Assembly (NCBI RefSeq): GCF_034424645.1
Contig: NZ_CP139969.1
Span: 1,860,001-1,924,000, forward strand
DNA length: 64,000 nt
Origin: Bordetella avium
GTDB taxonomy: Bacteria > Pseudomonadota > Gammaproteobacteria > Burkholderiales > Burkholderiaceae_B
Direction of reading: 5' to 3'
In this document: one piece after another, positions 57,489 to 64,000 of the stretch
Numbering within the stretch: position 1 is the stretch's first letter
How the letters are laid out: each line of letters opens with the position of its first letter
Translations under genes and position numbers: made by a program
The notes under the pieces: generated by a model
What the model saw: the letters and a program-made list of their open reading frames with translations, nothing else
What the model was told of the DNA's origin: nothing
Databases searched by the model: none

Positions 57489-59144
57489 TCAGGCGCGCGC
57501 GTCGTGGTCGATCGCTAGGGCGCGGGTGTTGGGCAGCAGGATGACCCCCAATACGCCGACCACGGCGGTGACGGTGACCGGGTACATAAGGCCGCCGAAG
57601 ATATTGCCGCTAGCCTGGGCCAGATAGGTGGCCGTAAAGGGTACGATGCCGCCGAAGATGCCGGCCCCGATGTGATAGGGGAACGACAGCGCCGTGTAGC
57701 GGATGCGGGGCGGGAACAGTTCCACCAGATAGGAGGCCACCGGCCCGTATACCATCGCGACCACCGCGGTCATCAACACCAGGATGGCGATGATGGCCAG
57801 ACGATTGACAGCCGTCGGGTCCGCGCCCTTGGGATAGCCGGCCTGCGTCAGCGCCTGGCGATAGGCGGCGGCATCAAAACCATTGACGGTCGCGCCGCCC
57901 ACTGACATGGCGATCTGCTGACCCGGCACGGGAACCGCGTACTCGAAGTTGATCCCTTGCGAGACGAGGAATTTCTTGGCCTGCACGCAGAGTTTTTTGT
58001 GATCCAGGTGGGTGCCTACCAGCGCCGCTTGCAGACCAAACTCGCATGCGCCGCCGCTTGTTTCCGCGTGAATCAGGACCGGCGTGGTTTGCATCGCGCG
58101 GGCCAGGGCAGGATTGCCGGCCTCGAGAAGCGCGTTGAACATGGGGTGGTAACCCAGCGCGGCAGTGAACAGGCCACCCATCATCAGCCATTTGCGGCCA
58201 ATCTTATCGGACAGCCAGCCAAAGAGCACAAAGCTGGGCGCGCCGATCAGGAAACCGATGATTAACAATTGATTGACTTGCTGCTGGCTCAATTGCACTG
58301 CCTGTTGCAGGAAGATCATCACATAGAACTGGCCAGTGAAATAGGTAGCTCCCTGACCTGCGGTAACGCCGACCAGCGCAATCAGAACCAGTTTAAGGTT
58401 GGCCCATTGCCCGAATGTCTCCTTGACCGGATTACGCGACAGACGATTCTGCTGCTTCATGCGGGTAAATACAGGAGATTCGTGCAATTTGGCGCGCACA
58501 TAGACGGAAATGGCCAGCATCACGATGGACAGCAGGAAGGGCAAACGCCAGCCCCACTGGCGAAAGTCCTCGGCGCTCATGCTGGCCTGGGTGCCCACAA
58601 TGACCAGCAAGGACAGCACCAGCCCGGCCGACGAGGTGATTTGAATCCAGCCGGTCAACAGGCCGCGACGTTTGGGCTCGCAATGTTCGGCCACGTAGAT
58701 AACCGCGCCGCCGTACTCTCCTCCAACGGCCAGGCCCTGAATGACGCGCAGGGTCAGCAGCAGAATCCATGACAGGTGGCCGGCGCTTTCATAGCTCGGC
58801 AGGCAGCCGATTAAAACGGTGGCGCCGCCCATCATCACCACGGTGACCAGGAAAGTGTATTTGCGCCCCAACTTGTCACCGAGGTAGCCGAACATCACAG
58901 CACCCAAGGGGCGAATGATGAAGCCTACGGCCAACGCGCCCAAGGCGGCCAACAAAGACACCGTGGGATTGTCCTGCGGGAACAGCACCTGGCTCATGAA
59001 TACAGCCAATGCGCCGTAGATGAAAAAGTCATACCACTCGAACAACGTGCCGACGGTGGACGCAATGACCACCTGCCGCTCTTCCTTGCGGCTAAGGGCG
59101 GGTAAGACCGCGGGCGACGGTGCGGCGGCGGGTAATGTACTCAT
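57489..59144 (-). CDS. MFS transporter with a large extra loop
   Basis: The 551-residue protein has MHS-type motifs: GTLFEWYDFFIYGALAVFMS, FIIRPLGAVMFGYLGDKLGR, RVIQGLAVGGEYGGAVIYV, CEPKRRGLLTGWIQ and LSDKIGRKWLMMGG. It is about 110 residues longer than usual. The extra part (about 350-440) lies between late membrane segments and contains three cysteines and GQQIAMSVGGATVNGF; it may be periplasmic. It is the first gene of the MFS-nitrilase-isomerase-IclR set and probably imports the substrate. The start at 59144 follows family length. Confidence 0.88.
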   Translation of the reverse strand: MSTLPAAAPSPAVLPALSRKEERQVVIASTVGTLFEWYDFFIYGALAVFMSQVLFPQDNPTVSLLAALGALAVGFIIRPLGAVMFGYLGDKLGRKYTFLVTVVMMGGATVLIGCLPSYESAGHLSWILLLTLRVIQGLAVGGEYGGAVIYVAEHCEPKRRGLLTGWIQITSSAGLVLSLLVIVGTQASMSAEDFRQWGWRLPFLLSIVMLAISVYVRAKLHESPVFTRMKQQNRLSRNPVKETFGQWANLKLVLIALVGVTAGQGATYFTGQFYVMIFLQQAVQLSQQQVNQLLIIGFLIGAPSFVLFGWLSDKIGRKWLMMGGLFTAALGYHPMFNALLEAGNPALARAMQTTPVLIHAETSGGACEFGLQAALVGTHLDHKKLCVQAKKFLVSQGINFEYAVPVPGQQIAMSVGGATVNGFDAAAYRQALTQAGYPKGADPTAVNRLAIIAILVLMTAVVAMVYGPVASYLVELFPPRIRYTALSFPYHIGAGIFGGIVPFTATYLAQASGNIFGGLMYPVTVTAVVGVLGVILLPNTRALAIDHDARA

Positions 59145-59322
59145 TAAAAACCCCTTGCTTAGTTTTGGCTTTATCAAACTGACATGACATTATCAAATTT
59201 TTAATCGTGATCGAGTAACTAGGGTTAGCCCGGATAGATCGATTCGTGGGGAATTTGTCGCTGGTGCATATTCCCCTTACCTTGCAAGCTTTGGTCCGGC
59301 CGAGGCTTGCTCAGGGAGGGAT

Positions 59323-60508
59323 ATGAACAAATAGATCTTCGTGAATGGGGTGGATGCGCTGGGCGAACCCTTGCATATCGTGCTGCGGGAGGCGGGTATC
59401 GAGACCTTTGGGCCCGAACGGCCGGATACGGCCCAGGCCGAGGTGCTTGACCTCAAGGGACAGTTGGTTCTACTCGGCTTTGTGAACGGTCACATTCATC
59501 TGGATAAGCGTTTCGTCGGCGAGAAATGGCATCCGCACGAACCAGTCAAGCGATTTCGTGATCGTCTCGCCGTCGAAAAGCGCGAACTGGCGGCAGCAGC
59601 GTCTATCGAGGTGCGCGCCAACGCCTTGCTGCGCCTAGCCGCCAGTTGGGGTACCCTGGCCATGCGCAGCCATGTTGACGTGGACGCCTCGACCGAGCTG
59701 ACACATCTGCATGCGGTAATGCGTGCCTGCGAGCGCTGGCGCAGCGTAATGGACATAGGCTGGTGGCCTTTCCACAGGCAGGTGTGCTGTCCTGTCCTGG
59801 TACGGCACAGTGGCTGGAGGCGGCGCTGCGTGAAGGGGCGCAAGTGATCGGCGGCATAGACCCAAGCAAGCTGGACGGGGATGCCGATGGACAACTGGAT
59901 GTCGTGTTCGGCCTGGCCGATCGCCACAGCGCAAAGATCGACATCCACCTGCACAAACCGGGTGAAATCTGCGCCGCGCAACTGACACGTATTGCCAGGC
60001 GCACGCGCGCAATGGGCTTGGGCGGGCGTGTCGCCGTCAGCCATGCCTATGGCCTGGGGGATCTCGATGACGGCGAATTGGACCGGCTGGCGCAGTTGCT
60101 AAGCGAAGCGGGTGTATCAATCATGACTAATGCGCCAGGCCATCGCGCTTTTCCGCCGGTTTTACGTTTGAGGTAAGCGGGCGTCCGGATTTTTTCCGGC
60201 AACGACAATATCCAGGATGCCTGGTGGCCCTTCGGCAATGGCGATATGTTGCAGCGAGCCATGCTGGTCGCCTATCGCAGCGGCTTTTATACCGATGAAG
60301 CGCTACGCGTGGCGCTGGAAATGGCGACGGAGGACGGTGCCCAGGTGCTGGGCCTGCAAGGCTATGGCCTGCGGCCGGGCAATGTGGCGAATTTCGTGGT
60401 GCTGCCTGCGCCCAATGGCACTGCGGCCTGGCGACGGCGCCTGCGGCGCGCACGGTGGTGCGCCATGGGCGTCTGTGGCGCGTCAAGTTTGACGGGCCAC
60501 AGACATAA
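59323..60508 (+). pseudogene. Amidohydrolase (cytosine deaminase-like), decayed
   Basis: A good ribosome site GGGAGGG precedes ATG 59323, but codon 4 is TAG (59332-59334). Homology then runs in one frame (GFVNGHIHLDKRFVGEKW, AMRSHVDVDAS) until a one-base deletion near 59766. It resumes in another frame (FPQAGVLSCPGT, DIHLHKPGE, AVSHAYGLGDLDDGELDRL), meets TAA at 60174-60176 where Glu is expected, and continues (GNDNIQDAWWPFGNGDM, GYGLRPGNVANFVVLPAP). A last frameshift near 60430 leads to VVRHGRLWRVKFDG and a stop at 60508. Metal-binding His residues are still visible. It was probably part of the divergent nitrilase locus. Confidence 0.85.
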
Positions 60509-60540
60509 CACCCTTATGGCCCGCAACGGGCCGGCGGGTT

Positions 60541-61032
60541 TTACTTCAGTTTGGCCTGAACTTTTTCAATCGCCTTGAGGGCGCAGGCCTCATCGAGCTG
60601 GCCTCCCGGAGCGCCGCCTACGCCGACCGCACCGATGACCTCATTGCCGGCCTTGATGGGCGCGCCGCCCGCCAGAACCAGAAAGCCCTCAACCGCGGCC
60701 AACTGGCTGGCGGCAGGGTTTTTCTGGATGTTGTCGGCCACGGTGGAGGTCAGGTTGCGTGTCGATGCGGAGGTGTAGGCCTTGCGCTGTGCGGCATTGA
60801 CCGTATGCGGTGCGGCATTGTCGGCGCGCATCAGGGCGCGCAGCGTGCCGGAGCGGTCAACCACGGCGGCCGTAACGTTGTAGCCTTCGGCCAGGCAGAT
60901 CTGCACGGCCTGCTGCGCGATGTCGGCAGCGATTGTCAGCGGCAAGTTTTTTTCTTGCAGTACTTGGGCGCTGGCCATCGGCGACAAGGCGGTGGCCATC
61001 AGGGCAAACAGGGCGGGGCGGATAAGCGTCAT
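60541..61032 (-). CDS. Secreted GlcG/HbpS family protein
   Basis: The 163-residue protein has a signal peptide (MTLIRPALFALMATALSPMASAQ) and a single GlcG/HbpS domain: VTAAVVDRSGTLRALMRADN, QRKAYTSASTRNLTSTVADN, GFLVLAGGAPIKAGNEVIGA and GVGGAPGGQLDEACA. HbpS relatives bind haem or small molecules outside the cell; GlcG is linked to glycolate genes. The ligand here is unknown. It converges with the decayed amidohydrolase. Confidence 0.85.
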   Translation of the reverse strand: MTLIRPALFALMATALSPMASAQVLQEKNLPLTIAADIAQQAVQICLAEGYNVTAAVVDRSGTLRALMRADNAAPHTVNAAQRKAYTSASTRNLTSTVADNIQKNPAASQLAAVEGFLVLAGGAPIKAGNEVIGAVGVGGAPGGQLDEACALKAIEKVQAKLK

Positions 61033-61199
61033 GGAGGTCTCCTGAAAAAATTATCTGCCGGGTGCAGCATCGCTAGCTTGACCCGCAGACCGTCCCTAGG
61101 CAGATGCCGGGCGGCTATCTCGGCTTATAACACACTCTCTGGGTGCCAGGCAATTCGCTCTTGTACGATTGCGTATTCGAGAACGGGGCGGAGGTGGAG

Positions 61200-61865
61200 A
61201 TGACAGGGTGGAAAGCACTTGTTGCCGGTGCGCTGGCGCTATCGGCGTCTTTCGCCGCGCCGGTGGCGGCAAGCGATGGCGATGCCATCTTGCTGCGGGC
61301 TGCCGAGCAAGGCGATCTGCCGGCCTTGCGCGCAGCGCTGGATGACGGCGCAGACATCGAAGCGCGCGACGCCACGGGCGCCACGCCCTTGCTGCTTGCG
61401 GCCCACCATAACCAGGTGGAAGCCGCGCGCATCCTGATCGACGCTGGCGCAGACGTCAATGCGAAAGACGGCATCCAGGACAGCCCCTATCTCTATGCTG
61501 GCGCGCGAGGTCTGAACGCTATCCTGCGCATGACCTTGGCGCATGGCGCCGTCCTCAACAGCACGAATCGCTATGGCGGCACGGCCCTCATCCCCGCGGC
61601 AGAACGGGGGCATGTGGAGACCGTGCGCCTGCTTCTTGAGGCCGGGGTGGCGGTCGATCACGTCAACCGTTTGGGCTGGACCGCCTTGCTGGAGGCCATC
61701 ATGCTGGGAGATGGCGGGTCGCGTCATACGCAAATCGTCGGTTTGCTGCTCGATGCGGGGGCTGATCCCGAGCTCGCTGACGGCGAGGGTGTCACGCCGT
61801 TGGCGCATGCGCGGCAACGTGGTTATGACGGCATGGCGCAGTTGTTGCAGCAGGCACGCCGCTGA
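61200..61865 (+). CDS. Periplasmic ankyrin repeat protein
   Basis: The 221-residue protein has a signal peptide (cleavage near APVAAS, residue 25) and about five ankyrin repeats: DAILLRAAEQGDLPALRAAL, DATGATPLLLAAHHNQVEAA, YGGTALIPAAERGHVETVRL, GWTALLEAIMLGDGG and GVTPLAHARQRGYDGMAQLL. It is probably a periplasmic protein-protein binder; relatives occur near catalase or metal-stress genes. GGAGGTGGAG lies just before ATG 61200. Confidence 0.9.
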   Translation: MTGWKALVAGALALSASFAAPVAASDGDAILLRAAEQGDLPALRAALDDGADIEARDATGATPLLLAAHHNQVEAARILIDAGADVNAKDGIQDSPYLYAGARGLNAILRMTLAHGAVLNSTNRYGGTALIPAAERGHVETVRLLLEAGVAVDHVNRLGWTALLEAIMLGDGGSRHTQIVGLLLDAGADPELADGEGVTPLAHARQRGYDGMAQLLQQARR

Positions 61866-61935
61866 AGCCGGGCTGGCCCAGGACAGCGGCGTGGTTTGCG
61901 CGTCTGGGCCAGGCGAGCCTGCCCCGCAGCGGCAA

Positions 61936-62343
61936 TTAGTTCCAGCGTCCGCCGGCTCCGCCCAGGCTGAAGCGGCCTGCGCCAGTAAAGAACAGGGCCA
62001 GCGCGCTAAACAGGAACATACCTTGCAGCTCCAGCGACCAGCCGCCGGTTTTCGGGTTGATGCTGCCGAACTGGCCGGAATGCACCAGCATCAGGGCAAC
62101 GACCATGTTGACGAAGATGATGAAAGCGCCCACCCGGGTGTAGAGGCCGAGGATGAGCAGCAGGGGGGCAATGATTTCCCCCACATACACGCCGTAGGCC
62201 AGAAAGCCGGGCAAGCCACGCGAACTGATCATTTCTACAATGGGGCCGACTCCCGTGCTCAACTTGGCTAGGCCGTGCAGCAGAATCATGATGCCCAGCG
62301 CGAGGCGCAAAACGAGCTTGCCGGTGTCGTCGGATCTGATCAT
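61936..62343 (-). CDS. DoxX family membrane protein
   Basis: The 135-residue protein has four membrane segments and the DoxX pattern: RLALGIMILLHGLAKLSTGV, GLPGFLAYGVYVGEIIAPLL, IFVNMVVALMLVHSG and FLFSALALFFTGAGRFSLGG. DoxX proteins are small inner-membrane proteins linked to thiosulfate or redox metabolism in some species; the role here is unknown. The gene is monocistronic. Confidence 0.87.
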   Translation of the reverse strand: MIRSDDTGKLVLRLALGIMILLHGLAKLSTGVGPIVEMISSRGLPGFLAYGVYVGEIIAPLLLILGLYTRVGAFIIFVNMVVALMLVHSGQFGSINPKTGGWSLELQGMFLFSALALFFTGAGRFSLGGAGGRWN

Positions 62344-62579
62344 AAAAGTCTCGCGAGAAAAGGTCAGTCAGAAAAGCCAGTGCCCGGGCGGGCTGGCGCG
62401 GGCCATATTACAAACTCCATTCGTCAGACACAAGCACGGCCGGAACTGTCAGCATGTGTTGGGAATGAGCCGGCCCCGCGCAGCCAGCCTAGGCCTCTAG
62501 GGCGCGACACGGCGCCCGGGTTCCATGGCTTGCGCGCTATCACTGCCTTGGCCGGCGCGGCGGCGTTTGGAAACCGCCC

Positions 62580-63029
62580 TCAGCGCCCCACTGGGGCCAG
62601 CTGCAAAGACCGGGTCGCAGCGCGCATCTGCTCAGCCATCGCGCTCCAGATTTTGCTGGCTTGCGTGTTGCCCCGGCAGACATGGGCGGCATCGTGCAGC
62701 CAGGCATTCAAGGCTGCGGACCAGCCTGCTGCCAACCTGGCCTGGTCTTGCAGGACGGTGTGCGTGAGCGCCTCGGCGGCGTTCAGGCCTTCCTGCCAAT
62801 AATCCCGTGCCAACGCGCCCAGCGCAGGGGCAAAATCAGGCCAGCTACGCGTTTGCGTAAGCGCTGCAAACATGGATGGACAGCGTTCAATATGAGCGGC
62901 CCAGGCGCGCTGACCGAGCTCAGTCCAGCGCGCCTGACTTTCCTGGGCCACAGCCGCCAGGCGTTGACAGCAGGCGAGGTTGGCCTCGACGATCGAGGCA
63001 GGCGATGGCGTGCGGGGTGTTTGCTTCAT
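62580..63029 (-). CDS. Phasin-like small protein
   Basis: The 149-residue protein is alpha-helical and Ala-rich, with no signal peptide: VEANLACCQRLAAVAQESQA, FAPALGALARDYWQEGLNAA and LTHTVLQDQARLAAGWSAAL. The pattern resembles phasin-family proteins that coat polyhydroxyalkanoate granules, but similarity is weak and the assignment is tentative. It lies 37 bases after the ABC-2 permease gene in the same direction. Confidence 0.55.
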   Translation of the reverse strand: MKQTPRTPSPASIVEANLACCQRLAAVAQESQARWTELGQRAWAAHIERCPSMFAALTQTRSWPDFAPALGALARDYWQEGLNAAEALTHTVLQDQARLAAGWSAALNAWLHDAAHVCRGNTQASKIWSAMAEQMRAATRSLQLAPVGR

Positions 63030-63066
63030 GAACCTTCCTTGCGGGGTGAAACAGAGGGGCCTGTCC

Positions 63067-64000
63067 TCAGGCGAGTTGGCTGAGGGTTTTGCGAAACCGC
63101 CGTAGCGAAAACGCGAACAGTAGACTGCCGATGATGAACAGGGCCAGAAAGGGCTGCCACACCACGCTCAGGCCGGCGCCCCGGTACAGAATGGCCTGGC
63201 CCAATTCCACGAAGTGGGTGGTGGGCGCGGCCAGCATGATGTCCTGCACGAACTGCGGCATGCTTTCGCGCGGCGTCATGCCGCCGGAGAGCATTTGCAG
63301 CGGCAGCAGCACCAGCACGAGCAACATGCCGAACTGCGGCATGCTGCGCGCAAGCGTGGCCATAAAAATCCCCATTGAGGTGGTAGCAAACAAATGCAGC
63401 GCCACGCCGGTCAGGAACAGGGCGATCGAACCTTCGATGGGAATATGCAGCGCCGCTCGCACGATGAGACCGAGCGAAAGGCCGGCGGCGATCAAAACGA
63501 CCAGCCCCATCGACCACACCTTGGCGAGCATGATCTCCGTCGGGGTGACGGGCATCACCAGCAGGTGCTCAATGGTCCCATGCTCGCGCTCCCGGATCAG
63601 TGCCGCGCCGGTCAGGATGATAGACAGCATGGTGACGTTGTTGATGATTTCCATCATGGCCCCGAACCAGGATTGCGTCAGGTTGGGATTGAAACGCATG
63701 CGCACGGCCAGATCTACGGGCGGGGCGGCAATCTGGCGGTAACGCTTGATAAAGGTCTCGATCTCGTCGTTGATAATCTGCTGGATGTAACCGCTGCCGG
63801 TAAAGGCTTGACTCATACGGGTCGCATCCACGTTCAACTGGATGGCGGCCGGTCTGCCGGCCAGCACGTCACGCTGAAAGTTGGGCGGGATGTTCAGCGC
63901 GAAAGTGTATAAGCCTCGATCCATGCCGCGATCGACCTCGGCCGGCGTCACGATGGCCGGCCGGGTGAAGTGCGGCGGGTAAAAGGCCGAGACGATGCGT
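63067..64000 (-). CDS. ABC-2 type transporter permease, YhhJ-like (partial)
   Basis: The minus-strand frame is open to the window edge, so the N-terminus is outside. Visible are a periplasmic region (YTFALNIPPNFQRDVLAGRP, GYIQQIINDEIETF) and five or six C-terminal membrane segments with LIREREHGTIEHLLVMPVTP, FATTSMGIFMATLARSMPQF and LLPLQMLSGGMTPRESMPQ. This is the YhhJ/YbhS group of ABC-2 permeases, which act with an ATPase and a membrane fusion protein in drug or lipid export. Those partners are presumably upstream, beyond 64000. Confidence 0.88.
   Translation of the reverse strand, partial: RIVSAFYPPHFTRPAIVTPAEVDRGMDRGLYTFALNIPPNFQRDVLAGRPAAIQLNVDATRMSQAFTGSGYIQQIINDEIETFIKRYRQIAAPPVDLAVRMRFNPNLTQSWFGAMMEIINNVTMLSIILTGAALIREREHGTIEHLLVMPVTPTEIMLAKVWSMGLVVLIAAGLSLGLIVRAALHIPIEGSIALFLTGVALHLFATTSMGIFMATLARSMPQFGMLLVLVLLPLQMLSGGMTPRESMPQFVQDIMLAAPTTHFVELGQAILYRGAGLSVVWQPFLALFIIGSLLFAFSLRRFRKTLSQLA

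Overview
The window is a GC-rich bacterial chromosome segment with dense genes on both strands and GTG/TTG as well as ATG starts. The gene content points to a beta-proteobacterium of the Alcaligenaceae, most like Bordetella or a close relative such as Achromobacter. The evidence is a FepA/BfeA-type catecholate siderophore receptor with its AraC regulator, a TctAB tricarboxylate transporter, a DUF4148 protein, a monomeric NADP-isocitrate dehydrogenase and a pertactin-type autotransporter. The species assignment is inference. I saw no rRNA, tRNA, CRISPR array, complete insertion sequence or prophage.

Layout. 1-6.4 kb: a REC-EAL response regulator cut by the window edge, a TerC/CBS/CorC membrane protein behind a hairpin-rich leader, a 2-keto-4-pentenoate hydratase-like enzyme, a small membrane protein and a CSS-motif EAL phosphodiesterase. 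6.6-9.7 kb: a DUF4148 protein and a complete polar amino acid ABC transporter operon. 9.9-12.3 kb: an autotransporter gene broken by one in-frame stop. 12.8-17.3 kb: tctB-tctA and icd. 17.6-20.1 kb: a repeat-rich beta-solenoid-like protein, a free-standing integrase Arm domain and a GAF-GGDEF diguanylate cyclase. 20.1-25.1 kb: the iron region, with an AraC regulator divergent from bfeA and an esterase, then DUF3861 and a YqjI-like PadR regulator with a large palindromic operator. 25.3-34.4 kb: one long operon with a peptide-type ABC transporter (its second permease frameshifted), three luciferase-like monooxygenases and an FMN reductase, resembling organosulfur or xenobiotic scavenging loci. 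34.4-38.2 kb: a PepSY remnant, an MFS transporter and a divergent MocR regulator. 38.5-48.6 kb: mostly housekeeping genes (glutamate dehydrogenase, a split lipoate ligase, glutathione peroxidase, TPR protein, photolyase, CoA transferase, ArsC, BOF protein, GTPase). 48.6-60.5 kb: a catabolic block with a double Lrp regulator, MFS transporter, amidase, trimethylamine monooxygenase, an IclR / maleate isomerase / nitrilase / MFS operon and a decayed amidohydrolase. 60.5-64 kb: GlcG/HbpS protein, ankyrin protein, DoxX, phasin-like protein and an ABC-2 permease that runs off the end.

Four genes carry clear lesions: the autotransporter (nonsense), dppC-like permease (1-nt insertion), amidohydrolase (two nonsense codons and two frameshifts) and PepSY fragment (truncation and frameshifts). 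This suggests recent gene decay, as in a host-adapted lineage, although single-base lesions could also be sequencing errors. The items I consider most worth a second look are the PadR palindrome, the free-standing Arm domain, the terC leader, the split lipoate ligase, and the monooxygenase and nitrilase/maleate isomerase operons.
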